Shown here: one piece after another, positions 45,166 to 53,464 of the stretch
Position numbering within the stretch: position 1 is the first letter of the stretch
How the letters are laid out: the number at the start of each line of letters is the position of its first letter
Source of the DNA: Bacteroidota bacterium
Lineage (GTDB): Bacteria > Bacteroidota > Bacteroidia > Cytophagales > Cyclobacteriaceae
Reading direction: 5' to 3'
DNA length: 64,000 bases
Assembly (NCBI GenBank): GCA_023417065.1
Contig: JAEZGH010000019.1
Span: 1-64,000 of the forward strand
Made by a program: the position numbers and the translations under genes
Notes under the pieces: generated by a model
What the model was told of the DNA's origin: nothing
The model's input: the letters and a program-made list of their open reading frames with translations, nothing else
The model's database searches: none

Positions 45166-47589
45166 ATGGTCCGTCACTTTCTCGTTAACTTATATCGGCA
45201 TATCAGAGGTGCCCGTTTTCATTTCATCACTATCATAAGTGGACTCGCCATTGGGATGGCGGTGACAATGCTTGTGCTCATGTATGTGAATACTGAACAA
45301 GGATATGATACTCATCATGAGAACGCCGGAGCGTTGTTCAGGGTGGACACTATTCTTGAAATGGAGGGCAAGGTAGATCGTACGGCAAAATCGGGTCTGA
45401 ATACCGGCGAAGCGTTGATGGAATTTTTTCCCGAGATAATTGACCACACGCAGTTCCTGAATATGCAAAAGCAGACAGTGCGCGTAGGGGAGGACCTTTT
45501 CCCAAGTGATAAGATCGTATATGCGGACAGCAATGCCATGACTTTCTTCAACTATGCATTCCTGCATGGTGATCCCAAGGGTTCATTAACGGGACCAAAT
45601 AAAGTTGTCCTCTCATCATCTGTAGCGTCGCAGTTTTTTGGATCTCCCGATCGTGCTATCGGCAGATCCATTGAGATTAATCGTAATGATTATTTAGTCA
45701 CCGGTGTTTATGACGAACGCGCAGGATTAACCCATATTCCCTATAACATTTTTCTGTCACTTGCATCCCTGCCACAGGAGTATCTCCAGATGCGGAACCG
45801 CGAATTCATGTGGCTCACAACATTTAACTATGTTCGTGTTGGGCCGAATGTTCAATATTCTGATCTCCAAAAAGAGTTGGCCCGGTTCAATGAATCACAC
45901 CTCGTTCCATATGTTGAGAAAAATGGCGTAAATGGTTCAATTACATTCGAGCTGGAACCAGTTAGCGGTATTCACCTCAACAATACGCTGCGCTTTGATT
46001 TTCCTGGTGCGGTTGACCCGGCACGTCTCCGGATATTTTCAGTGATTGCTCTGCTGACCTTGTTCATCGCGCTTGTCAATTACATCAATCTTACCACAGC
46101 ACGCATTTCTAAAAGGATTAAGGAAATCGGCATAAAAAAGGCTATCGGTGCGTCGCGCAAATCGCTTTTTCTTCAGTTTGTTTTTGAAACCTATGTTTCC
46201 GTTGGGTTTAGTTTTCTGCTTGCAGTGGTCGCTGTTTATTTCCTGATACCGGTGCTGAATGATCTCACGGGAAGATCCTTTATGATTGCTGAGCTGTTCG
46301 AGGGTCAGCGTCTGGTGGTGATCGTCATTAGCCTGCTGGTGTTTGGTTTACTGGCCAGTATTTATCCTGCATCATTGTTAACCTCTTTCGGAACAATGAA
46401 TGCATTGAGCGGTGCAAAAAGGTCATCAGGCACGTCGCGGCTTGAACGGATGATTAATCCCACAGCTATCCGTAAGATCCTTGTTACGCTTCAGTTCAGC
46501 ATCTCGATCTTCCTCATCATCGGGACTATCATAATCTTCAGTCAGTTCAAATATATTCAATCCGTCAGCCTGGGTTTCAACAAAGAACAAATTCTCGTTG
46601 TGGATATCCCATCGGATACCGCTGTGTCCAATCACCTCGATGTTGTCAAAAACAAATTTTTCGAAGTTTCCTCTGTGCAGGATATTTCAGTGACGTCGAG
46701 TGTTCCTGGAACGGATCACGGCGCACTAACCATGAACGTCAGTCAGTCAGGAGGCAGTGAAATCAAAGTTATCAACACTTACATGGTGGATGACAAGTTT
46801 GCCAACGTCCTTGGGCTTGAACTTTCAGCGGGGCGATTCTTTTCCAGGGAATACTCCACGGATCCTGCCCAAGCCTTCATCATCAATGAAGCTGCGGCGC
46901 GGTTTCTGGGATGGGAGGATGATCCGATCGGGAAGCTCGTTGAAAGCCCGCTGGGCCAGAAGGGTGGGGTGGTTGGTGTGGTCCGGGACTTCAATTACAA
47001 GTCCCTACACAGTGTAATCGAGCCGATTATTCTTATGAATACTGTCAATTCTCAGGGCTACCTGATGGTGAAATTATCATCAGCTAATCTGTCTGCGGCG
47101 GTTGATCAGCTGGGCGATGTCTGGCGTTCTCTTCATACAGGCCATCCGTATGAGTATTTTTTTCTGGATGACAAGTTTCAGAGCCAGTACCAAAAGGAAG
47201 AACGTCTGCTTAAGATGTTTACCTATCTGGCCATTCTTGCGATCTTTATATCATGTCTGGGATTGATAGGACTTGCGATTTTTACAAACGAGCTTCGTGT
47301 CAAAGAAATCGGAATTCGGAAAACGCTGGGTGCCTCCACGAATCAGATTGTGGTGCTCCTGTCCGCGAATTTTCTGCTTCTGATCCTTTTCGCCAACATG
47401 ATTGCCTGGCCGGTCAGCTATTTCGTGGTGCAAAGCTGGCTCAATGAATTTGCCTACCGGGTCGATTTTGGCGGGCTACCTTTCATTGCAGGAGCGCTTA
47501 TTGCGTTTGCAATCGCCGCAGCAACTGTCGGGTATTTTGCCATTCAGGCCTCCCGGAGAAGCATTGTAAAAGCCCTCAAGCAGGATTGA
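45166..47589 (+). CDS. FtsX-type ABC transporter permease (MacB-like)
   Basis: About 807 residues from ATG 45166 (MVRHFLVNLYRHIRG), the start pattern usual for these Bacteroidota permeases; ATG 45121 and a TTG further upstream are alternatives. It holds two repeats of MacB periplasmic core plus FtsX domain: helix near the N-terminus, FtsX block near 310-430 (INLTTARISKRIKEIGIKKAIGASRK), a second core near 480-670, and a final FtsX block (LAILAIFISCLGLIGLAIFTNELRVKEIGIRKTLGAS). No ATPase gene is adjacent, so the partner is encoded elsewhere. Such proteins export peptides or lipoproteins or act in envelope signalling. Confidence 0.9.
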   Translation: MVRHFLVNLYRHIRGARFHFITIISGLAIGMAVTMLVLMYVNTEQGYDTHHENAGALFRVDTILEMEGKVDRTAKSGLNTGEALMEFFPEIIDHTQFLNMQKQTVRVGEDLFPSDKIVYADSNAMTFFNYAFLHGDPKGSLTGPNKVVLSSSVASQFFGSPDRAIGRSIEINRNDYLVTGVYDERAGLTHIPYNIFLSLASLPQEYLQMRNREFMWLTTFNYVRVGPNVQYSDLQKELARFNESHLVPYVEKNGVNGSITFELEPVSGIHLNNTLRFDFPGAVDPARLRIFSVIALLTLFIALVNYINLTTARISKRIKEIGIKKAIGASRKSLFLQFVFETYVSVGFSFLLAVVAVYFLIPVLNDLTGRSFMIAELFEGQRLVVIVISLLVFGLLASIYPASLLTSFGTMNALSGAKRSSGTSRLERMINPTAIRKILVTLQFSISIFLIIGTIIIFSQFKYIQSVSLGFNKEQILVVDIPSDTAVSNHLDVVKNKFFEVSSVQDISVTSSVPGTDHGALTMNVSQSGGSEIKVINTYMVDDKFANVLGLELSAGRFFSREYSTDPAQAFIINEAAARFLGWEDDPIGKLVESPLGQKGGVVGVVRDFNYKSLHSVIEPIILMNTVNSQGYLMVKLSSANLSAAVDQLGDVWRSLHTGHPYEYFFLDDKFQSQYQKEERLLKMFTYLAILAIFISCLGLIGLAIFTNELRVKEIGIRKTLGASTNQIVVLLSANFLLLILFANMIAWPVSYFVVQSWLNEFAYRVDFGGLPFIAGALIAFAIAAATVGYFAIQASRRSIVKALKQD

Positions 47590-47764
47590 GATCTGCCTGC
47601 AGTTGCTTTTAAGTCCGTTGGGGGCAGATGGGTAGAATCCTGAAACCGCTTTAAATGCTATTTTTTCCTAGCTTTGGAGGATTGTCGAAACCATCTGCCG
47701 GCTGGCATCGCTATTTATGACGACCCAGACGAATTTGGTTTAATAATGACGCTAACCTATCTTT

Positions 47765-48910
47765 ATGGTCGCTCGGTATAAGAATCACGTTCACCAGCAA
47801 GTTGAACCCAAGACGCCCCAAGTGAAGAAACTTCTGAGAAACTGGCTTTGGCCGAAACGTTTAATCATTTTCGCGATACCATTTGCGTTAATTCTCCTCG
47901 CCAACGTTGGGACAGTTAATGTCGCCGGAAAACACACATTCCGGAGCACCGATGAAACCGGAATTGGGATACTTCAGTACCTCCCAAAGGATTATTACAC
48001 CAATTCGGACAAGTATCCGATGATCCTGTTCCTTCATGGCTTTTATGAAAGGGGTATTGATTCACGGAATCCCGAGTTGTTGCACGGTACCATAAACGAC
48101 CTCATCAAGTTTGGGCTTCCGCGCACTATTCGCAAGGGAGGTGAGTTCCCGTTCATTATCATTGCCCCGCAACTTAAACATCGCTTCGAACGATGGCCGG
48201 ATTGGTACATGCTCGAGGTGCTGAATTGGGCGAAGGCCAACCTTCGCGTTGATGAGAAAAGGATTCATGTAACCGGTCTTAGTCTGGGCGGAGGCGCTAC
48301 ATTCATCGCGATGCAGGAGTTTCCCCAATATTTTGCCTCCGGGGCTCCGGTGTGTCCGAACTGGAATAATCCCGCTAAGGCTCCGGCAATCGCCCGCGAG
48401 GACGTTGCCGTGTGGGCTTTCCATGGCGAACTGGACGAACAAGTGCCATTGCATACGACCACCTACATGATTGATTCTATTAACCGAAGCAACCCGGATC
48501 TCACGTATAAAGCACAGGTTCGGGTATATGACAGTGCCCGGCACTCAATATGGGACTGGGCTTATACGGATGACCACAGCTGGCAGAATCCTAACCTCTT
48601 TGAATGGATGGAAGCAATCCACAAAACGAAGAGCGGAGACAATCTGCTTCCTGCAGCTGACGCTGGCGTGGATAAAACAGCAACGGCGTTTAGCGACGTT
48701 ACACTTTCCGGCAAAGGAACTGATCCGGATGGCAACATACAGTCATATCGTTGGATTCAGATGTATGGACCGGAGGCTAGAATTCACAATTCAGGAAGTG
48801 AGGAAACGAAGGTGTCATTGTCGCGGCGGGGAACCTATATGTTTCGCTTCATTGTGACCGATGACAAGGGTAGTACCGACACAGATTATGTTTCTGTGAC
48901 GGTGAAATAG
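47765..48910 (+). CDS. Secreted/anchored alpha-beta hydrolase with one PKD-type domain
   Basis: A 381-residue esterase/PHB-depolymerase-like protein. A basic N-terminus of ~30 residues precedes a hydrophobic helix (33-52), so it may be membrane-anchored rather than cleaved. The hydrolase domain has oxyanion FLHGFYERG, nucleophile Ser173 in GLSLGGG, Asp in HGELDEQVP and His in DSARHSIWDWAY. A C-terminal PKD-like domain follows (about 298-381; ADAGVDKTA, then RFIVTDDKGSTDTDYVSV). It is a clear paralogue of the next gene, which has the same catalytic domain and more PKD units. Natural substrate unknown; related enzymes act on esters or polysaccharide-linked groups. Confidence 0.85.
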   Translation: MVARYKNHVHQQVEPKTPQVKKLLRNWLWPKRLIIFAIPFALILLANVGTVNVAGKHTFRSTDETGIGILQYLPKDYYTNSDKYPMILFLHGFYERGIDSRNPELLHGTINDLIKFGLPRTIRKGGEFPFIIIAPQLKHRFERWPDWYMLEVLNWAKANLRVDEKRIHVTGLSLGGGATFIAMQEFPQYFASGAPVCPNWNNPAKAPAIAREDVAVWAFHGELDEQVPLHTTTYMIDSINRSNPDLTYKAQVRVYDSARHSIWDWAYTDDHSWQNPNLFEWMEAIHKTKSGDNLLPAADAGVDKTATAFSDVTLSGKGTDPDGNIQSYRWIQMYGPEARIHNSGSEETKVSLSRRGTYMFRFIVTDDKGSTDTDYVSVTVK

Positions 48911-49636
48911 CGCGCAGTCCTGAACGGTAGTTTCATCTCCCAACGCCTGTCGTATCGCTTGTTCATGTCTCCAATTTTATTCGCGTCCTCAACTTTTAAG
49001 GCATTCACTGTTCGCCTTGTCTTAATGGCTGCGCGGTAACCGGACTGCAGAATCGGCAATTGCACATTCTCAAGCATGGGGGTACACGGTTCCGATTCGG
49101 AAAATTACCATTCAAGTTCACGATTGAATGTACTAAACTGCTATCGCCAGGCCGATTTTTATCACCGAAAGGCCTACTCGGATTATGGTTCTGTCAAAAT
49201 CATAAAAACCTTACATCTGATTTCCTGAACATCCGTAAAACTTTTCGCGCACGTTAAAGTCGGCTGATCAAAAGCTTCCTGAGACGTGTTATTGCCGCTC
49301 CTTTATTGATCTGACCTATTTTCTGCTCATCTGATTATTTCACTACTCATCTATTCGGCGGGTAGCAGTAGCGTTGGACGGAAGAAAATGCTGCTGATAA
49401 ATTTCGAGGCAATAAAAAAAAGAAGCCTTTCGTTTCCTACATCCAAGCGAATGTAGCCCAATCGTTGCGATACAAAAGCAAATTTTGTTACACATTTGCA
49501 TCTGTAAAAATTACACTTACAAAAAAGCTATGCCGGATTGAATAGTCACCAACCCCATGTCTTGAGTCCTTTAATCACATCTATTATTTGACAGTTCTGG
49601 AGTCCCTCTCCGCACGCCTGTCCTAAAACTGTATAA
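48911..49636. other. Long AT-rich gap between paralogous hydrolases, no supported gene
   Basis: Short frames exist on both strands (the best about 63 codons on the minus strand near 48886-49077), but none has a recognisable start context or domain. A GCAAAT/ATTTGC inverted pair lies at 49479-49499, roughly 140 bases before the second hydrolase, and may belong to its promoter. The gap may be leftover from the duplication that made the two hydrolases. Confidence 0.5.
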
Positions 49637-51574
49637 ATGAGAAGAAGTAAAAGTTTCTTGTCCTGTCTTTGTCTTGTCTTTGTCCTTTTTTCTTCTGCGC
49701 CGATTCTGGCTCAGCAAACATTTCAAACTACCAACGAGACCACTATTGGTTTGCTGCAGTACCTCCCCAAAGATTATAACAGTAATTCGAACAAATATCC
49801 GCTGGTTATATTCTTGCATGGGATAGGGGAACGGGGAGCCAATTCAACGAATAAATCCACCCTGCAAGGAACCATCAATCTTGTGGCGAAAATTGGTCCT
49901 CCGCAGTATGCTAAAGATGGTCATAATTTCCCATTCATTCTCATTTCGCCGCAATTGAAGAATAACTATGGTACCTGGCCCACATGGTACATACTTGAAG
50001 TTATCAACTGGGCGAAGAATACCCTGCGCGTCGACGAAAAACGGATTCACATCACCGGACTTAGTCTTGGCGGCGGCGGCGCATGGACTATGCTTGAGGA
50101 TTATTCTAAACTATTTGCATCGGGATCTCCGGTATGTGGCGGCTATAATTCTCCGTCAAAAGCCGGGAACATTGCCAAGGAGAATATTCCTATATGGACT
50201 TTCCACGGGGATGCTGACACAACAGTGCCTCTGAGCAAAACATCGAACATGGTGAATACCATAAACGGAAAATCGCCAACGCCGAATCCGAAGGCAAAAC
50301 TAACGGTATATCCCGGCGTTAAACACGATGCCTGGGGCCGCGCTTACCGTCCTGATCACACCTATCACAACCCGAACGTGTACGACTGGATGATGTCGCA
50401 GTATAACCGCAAAAATGGATCAAACAGTCTGCCGACAGCAAATGCCGGAAGTGATAAATCGTACACAGGTACGAACAAGATCACCCTTAGCGGCTCCGGC
50501 AGCGACAGTGATGGAAGCATACGTAGCTATCGCTGGACGAAGATAAGCGGACCTGCTGCAACCTTCGCGGATGCATCCAAGGCTTCGACGTCGGTTACCG
50601 TAACTAACGGTACTTATATGTTCAGGCTGACTGTGACGGATGATAAAGGGGATACGGACTCAGATTATGTGAAAGTCACGGTTTCATCCGCTTCGTCCTC
50701 AAGTACTACGAACAAGAAGCCTACGGTTAACGCAGGCGCTGACATCACACTTACATTGCCAGCATCAACGGCAAGACTTAATGGTTCGGCCTCCGATCCT
50801 GATGGTTCGATTAAATCATACAAGTGGACTAAAGTAAGCGGACCTGCGGCCAACCTGAGCAACGCCTCTACAAAGAGCCTGACTGCCTGGGGGCTTGTGA
50901 AAGGAACGTATATATTTCGTCTGACGGTGACTGACAACAAAGGGGCGACTGCCTACGATGAGGCACGCGTAGTTGTCAATGGATCGACGTCTTCGTCAAA
51001 TAAGGCTCCGACGGTCAACGCCGGCGCTGATGTTAACCTGATACTTCCCGCGTCAACTGCGAGATTGTACGGCAAGGCTAGTGATCCGGATGGGTCAATC
51101 AAATCATATAAGTGGACCAAAATAAGCGGCCCTTCAGCGAACCTGAGCAACGCGACAGCGAAAGACCTCACTGCCTGGAAACTTGTTCAGGGTACGTATG
51201 TCTTCCGCCTGACCGTGACTGACAACAAAGGCGCTACTGCCTACGACGACGTCCGCGTAGTGGTAAGCGGAGGATCAGGATCGAAAACCTCTGCCTCCGG
51301 CAACAGGGCACCTGAGGCATTCGGTGGTAAGGACGTCACATTGTACGCTCCGGCAAGCACCGCCAGGTTGTATGGAGGAGCAAAGGATCACGACGGCTAC
51401 ATCGCTTCATATCGCTGGACCAAGATCAGCGGTCCATCCGCAAATCTAAGCGACGCCAATACGAAGAATCTTGTCGCATGGGGATTGAAAAAAGGAGTTT
51501 ATATTTTCCGCCTCACGGTCACAGATAACAAGGGTGCTACCGGTTATGATGATGTTCGCGTCGAGGTAAAATAG
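49637..51574 (+). CDS. Secreted alpha-beta hydrolase with four PKD domains
   Basis: A 645-residue exported enzyme with signal peptide MRRSKSFLSCLCLVFVLFSS...AQQ. The hydrolase domain (about 26-255) is closely similar to that of the preceding gene: FLHGIGERG, nucleophile Ser143 in GLSLGGGG, Asp in HGDADTTVP, His in GVKHDAWGRAY. Four PKD domains follow, beginning near residues 267, 359, 455 and 556; the last three are near-copies with Ser/Gly-rich linkers. PKD arrays usually extend a catalytic domain from the cell surface or bind polymer. No T9SS C-terminal domain is obvious, as the chain stops after the last PKD (VRVEVK). Confidence 0.88.
   Translation: MRRSKSFLSCLCLVFVLFSSAPILAQQTFQTTNETTIGLLQYLPKDYNSNSNKYPLVIFLHGIGERGANSTNKSTLQGTINLVAKIGPPQYAKDGHNFPFILISPQLKNNYGTWPTWYILEVINWAKNTLRVDEKRIHITGLSLGGGGAWTMLEDYSKLFASGSPVCGGYNSPSKAGNIAKENIPIWTFHGDADTTVPLSKTSNMVNTINGKSPTPNPKAKLTVYPGVKHDAWGRAYRPDHTYHNPNVYDWMMSQYNRKNGSNSLPTANAGSDKSYTGTNKITLSGSGSDSDGSIRSYRWTKISGPAATFADASKASTSVTVTNGTYMFRLTVTDDKGDTDSDYVKVTVSSASSSSTTNKKPTVNAGADITLTLPASTARLNGSASDPDGSIKSYKWTKVSGPAANLSNASTKSLTAWGLVKGTYIFRLTVTDNKGATAYDEARVVVNGSTSSSNKAPTVNAGADVNLILPASTARLYGKASDPDGSIKSYKWTKISGPSANLSNATAKDLTAWKLVQGTYVFRLTVTDNKGATAYDDVRVVVSGGSGSKTSASGNRAPEAFGGKDVTLYAPASTARLYGGAKDHDGYIASYRWTKISGPSANLSDANTKNLVAWGLKKGVYIFRLTVTDNKGATGYDDVRVEVK
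50711..51571 (+). repeat. Three tandem PKD-coding repeats
   Basis: Repeats start at 50711, 50999 and 51302 (periods 288 and 303 bases, differing in linker length). They stay similar at the DNA level, for example around the codons for SIKSYKWTK and FRLTVTDNKGAT. This suggests recent internal duplication within the hydrolase gene. Confidence 0.85.
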
Positions 51575-51600
51575 GCCACACGTCTAACTTCTTGTTTGGG

Positions 51601-51631
51601 AAAGACCGGGGTACATCTCCGGTCTTTTTTT
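51601..51631 (+). terminator. Rho-independent terminator after PKD hydrolase
   Basis: The perfect stem AAAGACCGG/CCGGTCTTT (51601-51609 with 51619-51627) is followed by a T run, 26 bases after the stop codon. Confidence 0.92.
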
Positions 51632-51705
51632 ATGGATATGATTTTTCAGGTATCAGCGGAAACCGTTGCGCCCACCGACGTAGTTACCTTATTCTAAGTT
51701 TAAAC

Positions 51706-51724
51706 GCGCATTGAGTCAATGCGC
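51706..51724. promoter_or_regulatory. Perfect 19-bp inverted repeat, candidate operator
   Basis: GCGCATTGA and TCAATGCGC flank a single G. It lies in the 471-base region between the hydrolase terminator and the ECF sigma factor gene. With a one-base centre it suits a dimeric regulator better than an RNA hairpin. Apart from this and the hairpin at 51889, I see no gene in the region. Confidence 0.4.
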
Positions 51725-51888
51725 TTACTATAGTCTTCACCGTGGGCCAAATCATTTTCTGTAAAAAAAGTTCGATCAGTGTTTCCGACTAATGAGCAAT
51801 GTCGACTAAGAAGGTGAATATGGATTATGACATCAATGACACTCGTTAGTCTGTTAGTATAGGTTAGGTTTTAGTTCAGATTGGGCGG

Positions 51889-51925
51889 CTTCACTATGCT
51901 GTTTGAATAACAGCATAGCGTGAAG
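51889..51925. promoter_or_regulatory. 15-bp bulged hairpin upstream of sigma-factor operon
   Basis: CTTCAC-TATGCTGTT pairs with AACAGCATA-(GC)-GTGAAG around a five-base loop. It sits 120 bases before the sigma start and has no T tract. It could be a 5'-UTR element controlling the operon or an operator. An in-frame GTG at 51920 within it is not a likely translation start. Confidence 0.45.
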
Positions 51926-52045
51926 TTGCCTGATCGCACATCAGTAGGTCGATCCGGGATTAGTGTTGTCGCCCGACAACAGATGCCTGGCCAATCGCGA
52001 CCTGTTATTACCTATTTGTTTAAGAGGGTGCTTATTTTTACTTTT

Positions 52046-52684
52046 ATGAGTATTGTTCATCATAATATTACCTTGCCAGAACCTCTCAACATCGTGCATC
52101 CAAGTGATAGCAGTGAAAATCTTCTGATAGCGCAGCTACAGGAAGGAGGCAGTGCGCGAACCCGCGCAGAAAAAATACTCTACGGACGTTATACCTATTT
52201 AATCAGATTGGGGGAACGCCAGTATCGACTGGATCCCGAGTTATCGGCAAGCGTCTATTCGGATACCATCATATCTCTTATCCAAAACATCGTTTCAAAC
52301 CGTTTTCAATCCCGCTCATCGCTAAAATCATATGTTCATCAGATTTTTATGAACAAATGTGTTGACGAAGTCAGAAAGAAAACGACTAAGAAGAGAGCCG
52401 TCAATCATAATACCCGGGAGATCGACGATCTCGTTAACGTGCTGCCTGATGGCGCACGTAATGCGGTTCAAAAACTGATTGATGAAAGCGTTCAAAATAT
52501 CCTGTATAACCTGGTCAACGAACTCGGTGAAAAGTGCAGACAACTCCTGATGCTGTTCGAAGACGGGTATGAGGATAAAGAGATCGCCGTGCAAATGAAC
52601 TATAACTCTGCGGATGTGGTCAAAACATCCCGGCTAAGATGTATGGAGAAGTTGCGTGCTCGTTTTTTTGCAACGAATAGATAA
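52046..52684 (+). CDS. ECF-type sigma factor heading protease operon
   Basis: A 212-residue sigma-70-like factor from ATG 52046 (MSIVHHNITL). Region 2 spans about 45-110 (YTYLIRLGERQYRLDPELSAS; SYVHQIFMNKCVDEVRKKTTKKR). Region 4 is near 160-205 (LGEKCRQLLMLFEDGYEDKEIAVQMNYNSADVVKTSRLRCMEKLR). The first 40 residues precede region 2 and are unassigned. It begins a four-gene operon with an anti-sigma candidate 13 bases downstream, then a subtilase and a CHAT protein. The longer frame from GTG 51920 adds non-conserved residues. Confidence 0.85.
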   Translation: MSIVHHNITLPEPLNIVHPSDSSENLLIAQLQEGGSARTRAEKILYGRYTYLIRLGERQYRLDPELSASVYSDTIISLIQNIVSNRFQSRSSLKSYVHQIFMNKCVDEVRKKTTKKRAVNHNTREIDDLVNVLPDGARNAVQKLIDESVQNILYNLVNELGEKCRQLLMLFEDGYEDKEIAVQMNYNSADVVKTSRLRCMEKLRARFFATNR

Positions 52685-52697
52685 GGGGATCTGTAAG

Positions 52698-53435
52698 GTG
52701 GAAGACTCGTTACAATATATTGAAGATTACTTTGAAGGTCAGCTTTCAGAACAAGAGCGGCAGGCCTTTGAACAGAAGTGCGAAAGCGATCCTGCCTTCG
52801 CCGAACAAGTGGCAATGTACCTGAACATGAGGGGAGCCATTCGTGCCGCGTACTATGTCAACAAACGCAAAGACCTGCAGTCAGGAGCGGAAGAGCAATC
52901 ATCTGAAGCCCGCGAACGAAGGATTCCGATGCCTGTCCTCGCATGGGCCTCCGGTATTGCTGCAACGATACTCATCATTGCTGCTGCTCTGTTCTTCTTC
53001 GGAGAACCAAATCCCCGGCAACTTGCCTCTGCATATATTAAAGAGAACCTTACCACGATTTCCGTGACCATGGGAGTAGAGCAGGATAGTCTGGCGCTGG
53101 GCGTTAATGCGTTCAATGAGCAGGACTTTGAGCGCGCTGAGACCATCTTCAGAAATCTACTGAAGTATCCGACGGTAAGGTTCAACGGAATGAAATATCT
53201 CGGAGTGGTTGCCCTTGCACAAGATGATTATGACGTGGCGCTGGAACAATTTGATAACCTTTCGAAATACGAAGGTATGCATGCCAATCCCGGAGCCTTC
53301 TATAAGGCACTGACCTTGATGAAGCGGTCGAACCCCGGAGATATTGACGAGGCAAAGAAAATCCTTCAGACAGTTGTCCGTGATCGAATGGCGGGATATA
53401 AGGAGGCGGAACGCTGGCTGGAAGTTCTCGATTGA
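52698..53435 (+). CDS. Membrane-bound TPR protein, candidate anti-sigma factor
   Basis: A 245-residue protein starting with GTG 52698 (EDSLQYIEDYFEGQLS follows), with AAGGGGA about ten bases upstream; an earlier GTG at 52656 would overlap the sigma gene. The N-terminal ~65 residues (YFEGQLSEQERQAFEQKCESDPAFAE) match the helical start of anti-sigma proteins but lack the zinc HxxxCxxC motif. A transmembrane helix lies near residues 95-116. The outer part holds two or three TPR-like helices (ALGVNAFNEQDFERAETIFRNLL; DYDVALEQFDNLSKYEG). I infer that it holds the sigma factor at the membrane and senses a partner through its TPRs. Confidence 0.75.
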   Translation: MEDSLQYIEDYFEGQLSEQERQAFEQKCESDPAFAEQVAMYLNMRGAIRAAYYVNKRKDLQSGAEEQSSEARERRIPMPVLAWASGIAATILIIAAALFFFGEPNPRQLASAYIKENLTTISVTMGVEQDSLALGVNAFNEQDFERAETIFRNLLKYPTVRFNGMKYLGVVALAQDDYDVALEQFDNLSKYEGMHANPGAFYKALTLMKRSNPGDIDEAKKILQTVVRDRMAGYKEAERWLEVLD

Positions 53436-53464
53436 TCTTTCTTTACTGAAAACCCTTAACCCAT

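Noticed and set aside
48886..49077. 63-codon minus-strand frame between the hydrolases
   Set aside because: It is too short, has no start context or domain, and overlaps the end of the upstream gene.
50711..51571. Possible CRISPR or non-coding repeat
   Set aside because: The repeats are in frame and encode PKD domains within one protein.
51920..52045. N-terminal extension of the ECF sigma factor from GTG 51920
   Set aside because: It starts inside a hairpin arm and encodes residues unlike sigma factors; ATG 52046 fits better.
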